From Ptiloglossa arizonensis (Eukaryota > Arthropoda > Insecta > Hymenoptera > Colletidae), in contig NW_027478788.1 in assembly GCF_051014685.1 (NCBI RefSeq), positions 434,001 through 498,000 on the forward strand: a DNA stretch of 64,000 bases. The letters are read 5' to 3'. Positions 38,674 to 51,100 of this stretch are shown piece after piece (the stretch's first letter is position 1; each line of letters opens with the position of its first letter). The translations under genes and the position numbers were made by a program. Under the pieces are notes generated by a model that was not told the origin of the DNA, searched no databases, and was given only the letters and a program-made list of their open reading frames with translations.

Positions 38674-40248
38674 GTTCGCGAGACATGGCAGTTTGGAGGT
38701 AAGCAACGCTTGAGAAACTCAAAATTTTCGCTGTTCTGTTGCTCGAAACGAATAACTAGAACGGGCTAGGGGAAAAGTACGCATACATTTGTAATCGGGC
38801 GAATTTCTACTTTCAGATGCAACAGAAATTTTGCGGATTGGTCAATCCGTTCGCGAGATATGGCAGTTTGGATGTAAGAAACGCTCGGGAAACTCAAAAT
38901 TTTCGCAGTTCTGGTGCTCGAAACGAATAACTAGAACGGCCTAGGGGAAAAGTACGCCCACCGTTGTAATCGGGCGAGTTTCTACTTTCAGATGCAACAG
39001 AAATTTTGGGAATTGTTCAATCCGTTCGCGAGATATGGCAGTTTGGAGGTAAGCAACGCTTGAGAAACTCAAAATTTTCGCAGTTCTGATGCTCGAAACG
39101 AATAACTAGAACGGGCTAGGGGTAAAGTACGCATACCGTTGTAATCGGGCGAGTTTCTACCTTCAGATGCAACAGAAATTTTGCGGATTGGTCAATCCGT
39201 TCGCGAGATATGGCAGTTTGGAGGTAAGCAACGCTTGAGAAACTCAAAATTTTCGCAATTCTGTTGCTCGAAACGAATAACTAGAACGGCCTAGGGGAAA
39301 AGTACGCATAGTGTTGTAATCGGGCGAGTTTCTACTTTCAGATGCAACAGAAATTTTGCGGATTGGTCAATCCGTTCGCGAGATATGGCAGTTTGGAGGT
39401 AAGAAACGCTTGAGAAACTCAAAATTTTCGCAGTTCTGATGCTCGAAACGAATAACTAGAACGGGCTAGGGGAAAAGTACGCATACCGTTGTAATCGGGC
39501 GAGTTTCTACCTTCAGATGCAACAGAAATTTTGCGGATTGGTCAATCCGTTCGCGAGATATGGCAGTTTGGAGGTAAGCAACGCTTGAGAAACTCAAAAT
39601 TTTCGCAGTTCTGATGATCGAAACGAATAACTAGAACGGGCTAGGGGAAAAGTACGCATACCGTTGTAATCGGGCGAGTTTCTACTTTCAGATGCAACAG
39701 AAATTTTGCGGATTGGTCAATCCGTTCGCGAGATATGGCAGTTTGGAGGTAAGCAACGCTTGAAAAACTCAAAATTTTCGCAGTTCTGTTGCTCGAAACG
39801 AATAACTAGAACGGGCTAGGGGAAAAGTACGCATACCGTTGTAATCGGGCGAGTTTCTACTTTCAGATGCAACAGAAATTTTGCGGATTGGTCAATTCGT
39901 TCGCGAGATATGGCAGTTTGGAGGTAAGAAACGCTTGAGAAACTCAAAATTTTCGCAGTTCTGATGCTCGAAACGAATAACTAGAACGGCCTAGGGGAAA
40001 AGTACGCATAGTGTTGTAATCGGGCGAGTTTCTGCTTTCAGATGCAACAGAAATTTTGCGGATTGGTCAATCCGTTCGCGAGATATGGCAGTTTGGAGGT
40101 AAGAAACGCTCGAGAAACTCAAAATCTTCGCAGTTCTGTTGCTCGAAACGAATAACCAGAACGGCCTAGGGGAAAAGTACGCATAGTGTTGTAATCGGGC
40201 GAGTTTCTACTTTCAGATGCAACAGAAATTTTGCGGATTGGTCAATCC
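38674..40248. repeat. Segment between block A copies (block B, copy 1)
   Basis: Nine monomers (222-230). The first eight (38674-40073) match 45324-46723 at a 6650-bp offset (38 units), with markers CGCTGTTCTG (38729), CGCTCGGGAAAC, CTGGTGCTCG, AATTTTGGGAATTG, GGGTAAAGTAC (39120) and CAATTCGTTCG (39894). The ninth is a hybrid: the AATCTTCGC left part of one type joined to an AATAACCAGAACGGCC right part of another. The exchange point is therefore within about 40130-40155. Confidence 0.85.
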
Positions 40249-43200
40249 GTTCGCGAGATATGGCAGTTTGGAGGTAAGAAACGCTTGAGAAACTCAAAAT
40301 TTTCGCAGTTCTGATGCTCGAAACGAATAACTAGAACGGCCTAGGGGAAAAGTACGCATAGTGTTGTAATTGGGCGAGTTTCTACTTTCAGATGCAACAG
40401 AAATTTTGCGGATTGGTCAATCCGTTCGCGAGATATGGCAGTTTGGATGTAAGAAACGCTTGAGAAACTCAAAATTTTCGCAGTTCTGATGCTCGAAATG
40501 AATAACTAGAACGGCCTAGGGGAAAAGTACGCATACCGTTGTAATCGGGCGAGTTTCTACTTTCAGATGCAACAGAAATTTTGCGGATTGGTCAATCCGT
40601 TCGCGAGATGTGGCAGTTTGGATGTAAGAATCGCTTGAGAAACACAAAATTTTCGCGGTTCTGATGCTCGAAACGAATAACAAGAACGGCCTAGGGGAAA
40701 AGTACGGACACCGTTGTAATCGGGCGAGTTTCTACTTTCAGATGCAACAGAAATTTTGCGGATTGGTCATTCCGTTCGCGAGATATGGCAGTTTGGAGGT
40801 AAGAAACGCTTGAGAAACTCAAAATTTTCGCAGTTCTGATGCTCGACAAGCATAACTAGAACGGCCTAGGGGAAAAGTACGCACACCGTTGTAATCGGGC
40901 GAGTTTCTACTTTCAGATGCAACAGAAATTTTGCGGATTGGTCAATCCGTTCGCGAGATATGGCAGTTTGGAGGTAAGCAACGCTTGAGAAACTCAAAAT
41001 TTTCGCAATTCTGTTGCTCGAAACGAATAACCAGAACGGCCTAGGGGAAAAGTACGCATAGTGTTGTAATCGGGCGAGTTTCTACTTTCAGATGCAACAG
41101 AAATTTTGCGGATTGGTCAATCCGTTCGCGAGATATGGCAGTTTGGAGGTAAGAAACGCTTGAGAAACTCAAAATTTTCGCAGTTCTGATGCTCGAAACG
41201 AATAACTAGAACGGGCTAGGGGAAAAGTACGCATACCGTTGTAATCGGGCGAGTTTCTACCTTCAGATGCAACAGAAATTTTGCGGATTGGTCAATCCGT
41301 TCGCGAGATATGGCAGTTTGGAGGTAAGCAACGCTTGAGAAACTCAAAATTTTCGCAGTTCTGATGATCGAAACGAATAACTAGAACGGGCTAGGGGAAA
41401 AGTACGCATACCGTTGTAATCGGGCGAGTTTCTACTTTCAGATGCAACAGAAATTTTGCGGATTGGTCAATCCGTTCGCGAGATATGGCAGTTTGGAGGT
41501 AAGCAACGCTTGAAAAACTCAAAATTTTCGCAGTTCTGTTGCTCGAAACGAATAACTAGAACGGGCTAGGGGAAAAGTACGCATACCGTTGTAATCGGGC
41601 GAGTTTCTACTTTCAGATGCAACAGAAATTTTGCGGATTGGTCAATCCGTTCGCGAGATATGGCAGTTTGGAGGTAAGAAACGCTTGAGAAACTCAAAAT
41701 TTTCGCAGTTCTGATGCTCGAAACGAATAACTAGAACGGCCTAGGGGAAAAGTACGCATAGTGTTGTAATCGGGCGAGTTTCTGCTTTCAGATGCAACAG
41801 AAATTTTGCGGATTGGTCAATCCGTTCGCGAGATATGGCAGTTTGGAGGTAAGAAACGCTCGAGAAACTCAAAATCTTCGCAGTTCTGTTGCTCGAAACG
41901 AATAACTAGAACGGGCTAGGGGAAAAATACGCATACCGTTGTAATTGGGCGAGTTTCTACTTTCAGATGCAACAGAAATTTTGCGGATTGGTCAATCCGT
42001 TCGCGAGATATGGCAGTTTGGATGTAAGAAACGCTTGAGAAACTCAAAATTTTCGCAGTTCTGATGCTCGAAATGAATAACTAGAACGGCCTAGGGGAAA
42101 AGTACGCATACCGTTGTAATCGGGCGAGTTTCTACTTTCAGATGCAACAGAAATTTTGCGGATTGGTCAATCCGTTCGCGAGATGTGGCAGTTTGGATGT
42201 AAGAATCGCTTGAGAAACACAAAATTTTCGCGGTTCTGATGCTCGAAACGAATAACAAGAACGGTCTAGGGGAAAAGTACGGACACCGTTGTAATCGGGC
42301 GAGTTTCTACTTTCAGATGCAACAGAAATTTTGCGGATTGGTCATTCCGTTCGCGAGATATGGCAGTTTGGAGGTAAGAAACGCTTGAGAAACTCAAAAT
42401 TTTCGCAGTTCTGATGCTCGACAAGCATAACTAGAACGGCCTAGGGGAAAAGTACGCACACCGTTGTAATCGGGCGAGTTTCTACTTTCAGATGCAACAG
42501 AAATTTTGCGGATTGGTCAATCCGTTCGCGAGATATGGCAGTTTGGAGGTAAGCAACGCTTGAGAAACTCAAAATTTTCGCAATTCTGTTGCTCGAAACG
42601 AATAACCAGAACGGCCTAGGGGAAAAGTACGCATAGTGTTGTAATCGGGCGAGTTTCTACTTTCAGATGCAACAGAAATTTTGCGGATTGGTCAATCCGT
42701 TCGCGAGATATGGCAGTTTGGAGGTAAGAAACGCTTGAGAAACTCAAAATTTTCGCAGTTCTGATGCTCGAAACGAATAACTAGAACGGGCTAGGGGAAA
42801 AGTACGCATACCGTTGTAATCGGGCGAGTTTCTACCTTCAGATGCAACAGAAATTTTGCGGATTGGTCAATCCGTTCGCGAGATATGGCAGTTTGGAGGT
42901 AAGCAACGCTTGAGAAACTCAAAATTTTCGCAGTTCTGATGATCGAAACGAATAACTAGAACGGGCTAGGGGAAAAGTACGCATACCGTTGTAATCGGGC
43001 GAGTTTCTACTTTCAGATGCAACAGAAATTTTGCGGATTGGTCAATCCGTTCGCGAGATATGGCAGTTTGGAGGTAAGCAACGCTTGAAAAACTCAAAAT
43101 TTTCGCAGTTCTGTTGCTCGAAACGAATAACTAGAACGGGCTAGGGGAAGAGTACGCATACCGTTGTAATCGGGCGAGTTTCTACTTTCAGATGCAACAG

Positions 43201-43923
43201 AAATTTTGCGGATTGGTCAATCCGTTCGCGAGATATGGCAGTTTGGAGGTAAGAAACGCTTGAGAAACTCAAAATTTTCGCAGTTCTGATGCTCGAAACG
43301 AATAACTAGAACGGCCTAGGGGAAAAGTGCGCACACAGTTGTAATCGGGCGAGTTTCTACTTTCAGATGCAACAGAAATTTTGCGGATTGGTCAATCCGT
43401 TCGCGAGATATGGCAGTTTGGATGTAAGAAACGCTTGAGAAACTCAAAATTTTCGCAGTTCTGATGCTCGAAACGAATAACTAGAACGGCCTAGGGGAAA
43501 AGTACGCATACCGTTGTAATCGGGCGAGTTTCTACTTTCAGATGCAACAGAAATTTTGCGGATTGGTCAATCCGTTCGCGAGATGTGGCAGTTTGGATGT
43601 AAGAAACGCTTGAGAAACACAAAATTTTCGCGGTTCTGATGCTCGAAACGAATAACAAGAACGGCCTAGGGGAAAAGTACGCACACCGTTGTAATCGGGC
43701 GAGTTTCTACTTTCAGATGCAACAGAAATTTTGCGGATTGGTCATTCCGTTCGCGAGATATGGCAGTTTGGAGGTAAGAAACGCTTGAGAAACTCAAAAT
43801 TTTCGCAGTTCTGATGCTCGACAAGCATAACTAGAACGGCCTAGGGGAAAAGTACGCACACCGTTGTAATCGGGCGAGTTTCTACTTTCAGATGCAACAG
43901 AAATTTTGCGGATTGGTCAATCC
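40249..43923. repeat. 21-monomer block A, copy 2
   Basis: This matches 34999-38673 with the differences listed for copy 1 (40682, 43071, 43329 here). The last eight monomers (42524-43923) were then duplicated again as 43924-45323. Similarity to copy 1 is far higher than that between any two neighbouring monomers, so the block moved as a unit. No coding capacity or inserted element. Confidence 0.9.
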
Positions 43924-45323
43924 GTTCGCGAGATATGGCAGTTTGGAGGTAAGCAACGCTTGAGAAACTCAAAATTTTCGCAATTCTGTTGCTCGAAACG
44001 AATAACCAGAACGGCCTAGGGGAAAAGTACGCATAGTGTTGTAATCGGGCGAGTTTCTACTTTCAGATGCAACAGAAATTTTGCGGATTGGTCAATCCGT
44101 TCGCGAGATATGGCAGTTTGGAGGTAAGAAACGCTTGAGAAACTCAAAATTTTCGCAGTTCTGATGCTCGAAACGAATAACTAGAACGGGCTAGGGGAAA
44201 AGTACGCATACCGTTGTAATCGGGCGAGTTTCTACCTTCAGATGCAACAGAAATTTTGCGGATTGGTCAATCCGTTCGCGAGATATGGCAGTTTGGAGGT
44301 AAGCAACGCTTGAGAAACTCAAAATTTTCGCAGTTCTGATGATCGAAACGAATAACTAGAACGGGCTAGGGGAAAAGTACGCATACCGTTGTAATCGGGC
44401 GAGTTTCTACTTTCAGATGCAACAGAAATTTTGCGGATTGGTCAATCCGTTCGCGAGATATGGCAGTTTGGAGGTAAGCAACGCTTGAAAAACTCAAAAT
44501 TTTCGCAGTTCTGTTGCTCGAAACGAATAACTAGAACGGGCTAGGGGAAGAGTACGCATACCGTTGTAATCGGGCGAGTTTCTACTTTCAGATGCAACAG
44601 AAATTTTGCGGATTGGTCAATCCGTTCGCGAGATATGGCAGTTTGGAGGTAAGAAACGCTTGAGAAACTCAAAATTTTCGCAGTTCTGATGCTCGAAACG
44701 AATAACTAGAACGGCCTAGGGGAAAAGTGCGCACACAGTTGTAATCGGGCGAGTTTCTACTTTCAGATGCAACAGAAATTTTGCGGATTGGTCAATCCGT
44801 TCGCGAGATATGGCAGTTTGGATGTAAGAAACGCTTGAGAAACTCAAAATTTTCGCAGTTCTGATGCTCGAAACGAATAACTAGAACGGCCTAGGGGAAA
44901 AGTACGCATACCGTTGTAATCGGGCGAGTTTCTACTTTCAGATGCAACAGAAATTTTGCGGATTGGTCAATCCGTTCGCGAGATGTGGCAGTTTGGATGT
45001 AAGAAACGCTTGAGAAACACAAAATTTTCGCGGTTCTGATGCTCGAAACGAATAACAAGAACGGCCTAGGGGAAAAGTACGCACACCGTTGTAATCGGGC
45101 GAGTTTCTACTTTCAGATGCAACAGAAATTTTGCGGATTGGTCATTCCGTTCGCGAGATATGGCAGTTTGGAGGTAAGAAACGCTTGAGAAACTCAAAAT
45201 TTTCGCAGTTCTGATGCTCGACAAGCATAACTAGAACGGCCTAGGGGAAAAGTACGCACACCGTTGTAATCGGGCGAGTTTCTACTTTCAGATGCAACAG
45301 AAATTTTGCGGATTGGTCAATCC
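43924..45323. repeat. 8-mer tandem duplicate (1400 bp)
   Basis: Monomers 252-259 repeat the immediately preceding eight (42524-43923). The rare GTGCGCACACAG variant is at 43327 and 44727, GGGGAAGAGTACG near 43144 and 44544, and CTGATGATCG near 42935 and 44335, each 1400 bp apart. The rare GTGCGC change is absent from block A copy 1 (38079), so it arose in copy 2 before the 8-mer was duplicated. This gives a relative order of events. Confidence 0.9.
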
Positions 45324-48123
45324 GTTCGCGAGATATGGCAGTTTGGAGGTAAGCAACGCTTGAGAAACTCAAAATTTTCGCTGTTCTGTTGCTCGAAACG
45401 AATAACTAGAACGGGCTAGGGGAAAAGTACGCATACATTTGTAATCGGGCGAATTTCTACTTTCAGATGCAACAGAAATTTTGCGGATTGGTCAATCCGT
45501 TCGCGAGATATGGCAGTTTGGATGTAAGAAACGCTCGGGAAACTCAAAATTTTCGCAGTTCTGGTGCTCGAAACGAATAACTAGAACGGCCTAGGGGAAA
45601 AGTACGCCCACCGTTGTAATCGGGCGAGTTTCTACTTTCAGATGCAACAGAAATTTTGGGAATTGTTCAATCCGTTCGCGAGATATGGCAGTTTGGAGGT
45701 AAGCAACGCTTGAGAAACTCAAAATTTTCGCAGTTCTGATGCTCGAAACGAATAACTAGAACGGGCTAGGGGTAAAGTACGCATACCGTTGTAATCGGGC
45801 GAGTTTCTACCTTCAGATGCAACAGAAATTTTGCGGATTGGTCAATCCGTTCGCGAGATATGGCAGTTTGGAGGTAAGCAACGCTTGAGAAACTCAAAAT
45901 TTTCGCAATTCTGTTGCTCGAAACGAATAACTAGAACGGCCTAGGGGAAAAGTACGCATAGTGTTGTAATCGGGCGAGTTTCTACTTTCAGATGCAACAG
46001 AAATTTTGCGGATTGGTCAATCCGTTCGCGAGATATGGCAGTTTGGAGGTAAGAAACGCTTGAGAAACTCAAAATTTTCGCAGTTCTGATGCTCGAAACG
46101 AATAACTAGAACGGGCTAGGGGAAAAGTACGCATACCGTTGTAATCGGGCGAGTTTCTACCTTCAGATGCAACAGAAATTTTGCGGATTGGTCAATCCGT
46201 TCGCGAGATATGGCAGTTTGGAGGTAAGCAACGCTTGAGAAACTCAAAATTTTCGCAGTTCTGATGATCGAAACGAATAACTAGAACGGGCTAGGGGAAA
46301 AGTACGCATACCGTTGTAATCGGGCGAGTTTCTACTTTCAGATGCAACAGAAATTTTGCGGATTGGTCAATCCGTTCGCGAGATATGGCAGTTTGGAGGT
46401 AAGCAACGCTTGAAAAACTCAAAATTTTCGCAGTTCTGTTGCTCGAAACGAATAACTAGAACGGGCTAGGGGAAAAGTACGCATACCGTTGTAATCGGGC
46501 GAGTTTATACTTTCAGATGCAACAGAAATTTTGCGGATTGGTCAATTCGTTCGCGAGATATGGCAGTTTGGAGGTAAGAAACGCTTGAGAAACTCAAAAT
46601 TTTCGCAGTTCTGATGCTCGAAACGAATAACTAGAACGGCCTAGGGGAAAAGTACGCATAGTGTTGTAATCGGGCGAGTTTCTGCTTTCAGATGCAACAG
46701 AAATTTTGCGGATTGGTCAATCCGTTCGCGAGATATGGCAGTTTGGAGGTAAGAAACGCTCGAGAAACTCAAAATCTTCGCAGTTCTGTTGCTCGAAACG
46801 AATAACTAGAACGGGCTAGGGGAAAAATACGCATACCGTTGTAATTGGGCGAGTTTCTACTTTCAGATGCAACAGAAATTTTGCGGATTGGTCAATCCGT
46901 TCGCGAGATATGGCAGTTTGGATGTAAGAAACGCTTGAGAAACTCAAAATTTTCGCAGTTCTGATGCTCGAAACGAATAACTAGAACGGCCTAGGGGAAA
47001 AGTACGCATACCGTTGTAATCGGGCGAGTTTCTACTTTCAGATGCAACAGAAATTTTGCGGATTGGTCAATCCGTTCGCGAGATGTGGCAGTTTGGATGT
47101 AAGAAACGCTTGAGAAACACAAAATTTTCGCGGTTCTGATGCTCGAAACGAATAACAAGAACGGCCTAGGGGAAAAGTACGCACACCGTTGTAATCGGGC
47201 GAGTTTCTACTTTCAGATGCAACAGAAATTTTGCGGATTGGTCATTCCGTTCGCGAGATATGGCAGTTTGGAGGTAAGAAACGCTTGAGAAACTCAAAAT
47301 TTTCGCAGTTCTGATGCTCGACAAGCATAACTAGAACGGCCTAGGGGAAAAGTACGCACACCGTTGTAATCGGGCGAGTTTCTACTTTCAGATGCAACAG
47401 AAATTTTGCGGATTGGTCAATCCGTTCGCGAGATATGGCAGTTTGGAGGTAAGCAACGCTTGAGAAACTCAAAATTTTCGCAATTCTGTTGCTCGAAACG
47501 AATAACCAGAACGGCCTAGGGGAAAAGTACGCATAGTGTTGTAATCGGGCGAGTTTCTACTTTCAGATGCAACAGAAATTTTGCGGATTGGTCAATCCGT
47601 TCGCGAGATATGGCAGTTTGGAGGTAAGAAACGCTTGAGAAACTCAAAATTTTCGCAGTTCTGATGCTCGAAACGAATAACTAGAACGGGCTAGGGGAAA
47701 AGTACGCATACCGTTGTAATCGGGCGAGTTTCTACCTTCAGATGCAACAGAAATTTTGCGGATTGGTCAATCCGTTCGCGAGATATGGCAGTTTGGAGGT
47801 AAGCAACGCTTGAGAAACTCAAAATTTTCGCAGTTCTGATGATCGAAACGAATAACTAGAACGGGCTAGGGGAAAAGTACGCATACCGTTGTAATCGGGC
47901 GAGTTTCTACTTTCAGATGCAACAGAAATTTTGCGGATTGGTCAATCCGTTCGCGAGATATGGCAGTTTGGAGGTAAGCAACGCTTGAAAAACTCAAAAT
48001 TTTCGCAGTTCTGTTGCTCGAAACGAATAACTAGAACGGGCTAGGGGAAAAGTACGCATACCGTTGTAATCGGGCGAGTTTCTACTTTCAGATGCAACAG
48101 AAATTTTGCGGATTGGTCAATCC
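45324..48123. repeat. Block B copy 2 plus a return to block A order
   Basis: 45324-46723 copies 38674-40073 at 6650 bp. From monomer 268 (46724) the order instead follows block A from 36574, with GGAAAAATACG near 46822. It lacks the GCTCGAAATG and AAGAATCGC changes, so it was copied from an older version of the block. A private TTTATACTTTC occurs near 46504. The array here is a stack of partial copies, each joined in register. Confidence 0.8.
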
Positions 48124-51100
48124 GTTCGCGAGATATGGCAGTTTGGATGTAAGAAACGCTCGAGAAACTCAAAATTTTCGCAGTTCTGATGCTCGAAACG
48201 AATAACTAGAACGGCCTAGGGGAAAAGTACGCATAGTGTTGTAATCGGGCGAGTCTCTACTTTCAGATGCAACAGAAATTTTGCGGATTGGTCAATCCGT
48301 TCGCGAGATATGGCAGTTTGGAGGTAAGAAACGCTTGAGAAACTCAAAATTTTCGCAGTTCTGATGCTCGAAACGAATAACTAGAACGGCCTAGGGGAAA
48401 AGTACGCATAGTGTTGTAATCGGGCGAGTTTCTACTTTGAGATGCAACAGAAATTTTGCGGATTGGTCAATCCGTTCGCGAGATATGGCAGTTTGGAAGT
48501 AAGAAACGCTTGAGAAACTCAAAATTTTCGCAGTTCTGATGCTCGAAACGAATAACTAGAACGGGCTAGGGGAAAAGTACGCATACCGTTGTAATCGGGC
48601 GAGTTTCTACTTTCAGATGCAACAGAAATTTTGCGGATTGGTCAATCCGTTCGCGAGATATGGCAGTTTGGAGGTAAGAAACGCTCGAGAAACTCAAAAT
48701 TTTCGCAGTTCTGATGCTCGAGAAGCATAACTAGAACGGCCTAGGGGAAAAGTACGCACACCGTTGTAATCTGGCGAGTTTCTACTTTCAGATGCAACAG
48801 AAATTTTGCGGATTGGTCAATCCGTTCGCGAGATATGGCAGTTTGGAGGTAAGCAACGCTTGAAAAACTCAAAATTTTCGCAGTTCTGTTGCTCGAAACG
48901 AATAACTAGAACGGGCTAGAGGAAAAGTACGCGTACCGTTGTAATCGGGCGAGTTTCTACTTTCAGATGCAACAGAAATTTTGCGGATTGGTCAATCCGT
49001 TCGCGAGATATGGCAGTTTGGATGTAAGAAACGCTTGAGAAACTCAAAATTTTCGCAGTTCTGATGCTCGAAACGAATAACTAGAACGGCCTAGGGGAAA
49101 AGTACGCATAGTGTTGTAATCGGGCGAGTTTCTACTTTCAGATGCAACAGAAATTTTGCGGATTGGTCAATCCGTTCGCGAGATATGGCAGTTTGGAAGT
49201 AAGAAACGCTTGAGAAACTCAAAATTTTCGCAGTTCTGATGCTCGAAACGAATAACTAGAACGGGCTAGGGGAAAAGTAAGAATACCGTTGTAATCGGGC
49301 GAGTTTCTACTTTCAGATGCAACAGAAATTTTGCGGATTGGTCATTCCGTTCGCGAGATATGGCAGTTTGGAGGTAAGAAACGCTTGAAAAACTCAAAAT
49401 TTTCGCAGTTCTGATGCTCGACAAGCATAACTAGAACGGGCTAGGGGAAAAGTACGCACACCGTTGTAGTCGGGCGAGTTTCTACTTTCAGATGCAACAG
49501 AAATTTTGCGGATTGGTCAATACGTTCGCGAGATATGGCAGTTTGGAGGTAAGCAACGCTTGAAAAACTCAAAATTTTCGCAGTTCTGTTGCTCGAAACG
49601 TATAACTAGAACGGGCTAGGGGAAAAGTACGCATACCGTTGTAATCGGGCGAGTTTCTACTTTCAGATGCAACAGAAATTTTGCGGATTCGTCAATCCGT
49701 TCGCGAGATATGGCAGTTTGGAAGTAAGAAACGCTTGAGAAACTCAAAATTTTCGCAGTTCTGATGCTCGAAACGAATAACTAGAACGGCCTAGGGGAAA
49801 AGTACGCATAGTGTTGTAATCGGGCGAGTTTCTACTTTCAGATGCAACAGAAATTTTGCGGATTGGTCAATCCGTTCGCGAGATATGGCAGTTTGGAGGT
49901 AAGAAACGCTCGAGAAACTCAAAATTTTCGCAGTTCTGATGCTCGAAACGAATAACTAGAACGGGCTAGGGGAAAAGTAAGAATACCGTTGTAATCGGGC
50001 GAGTTTCTACTTTCAGATGCAACAGAAATTTTGCGGATTGGTCATTCCGTTCGCGAGATATGGCAGTTTGGAGGTAAGAAACGCTTGAAAAACTCAAAAT
50101 TTTCGCAGTTCTGATGCTCGACAAGCATAACTAGAACGGGCTAGGGGAAAAGTACGCACACCGTTGTAGTCGGGCGAGTTTCTACTTTCAGATGCAACAG
50201 AAATTTTGCGGATTGGTCAATACGTTCGCGAGATATGGCAGTTTGGAGGTAAGCAACGCTTGAAAAACTCAAAATTTTCGCAGTTCTGTTGCTCGAAACG
50301 TATAACTAGAACGGGCTAGGGGAAAAGTACGCATACCGTTGTAATCGGGCGAGTTTCTACTTTCAGATGCAACAGAAATTTTGCGGATTCGTCAATCCGT
50401 TCGCGAGATATGGCAGTTTGGAAGTAAGAAACGCTTGAGAAACTCAAAATTTTCGCAGTTCTGATGCTCGAAACGAATAACTAGAACGGCCTAGGGGAAA
50501 AGTACGCATAGTGTTGTAATCGGGCGAGTTTCTACTTTCAGATGCAACAGAAATTTTGCGGATTGGTCAATCCGTTCGCGAGATATGGCAGTTTGGAGGT
50601 AAGAAACGCTCGAGAAACTCAAAATTTTCGCAGTTCTCATGCTCGACAAGCATAACTAGAACGGCCTAGGGGAAAAGTACGCACACCGTTGTAATCGGGC
50701 GAGTTTCTACTTTCAGATGCAACAGAAATTTTGCGGATTGGTCAATCCGTTCGCGAGATATGGCAGTTTGGAGGTAAGCAACGCTTGAAAAACTCAAAAT
50801 TTTCGCAGTTCTGTTGCTCGAAACGAATAACTAGAACGGGCTAGGGGAAAAGTACGCATACCGTTGTAATCGGGCGAGTTTCTACTTTCAGATGCAACAG
50901 AAATTTTGCGGATTGGTCAATCCGTTCGCGAGATATGGCAGTTTGGATGTAAGAAACGCTTGAGAAACTCAAAATTTTCGCAGTTCTGATGCTCGAAACG
51001 AATAACTAGAACGGCCTAGGGGAAAAGTACGCATATCGTTGTAATCGAGCGAGTTTCTACTTTCAGATGCAACAGAAATTTTGCGGATTGGTCAATCCGT

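Noticed and set aside
34999..43923. Treating the +5250 duplication as a certain assembly error
   Set aside because: The copies carry private changes (35432, 37821, 38079), and one of these is inherited by a further duplication, which fits real history. An artefact is not excluded and is kept as a check.
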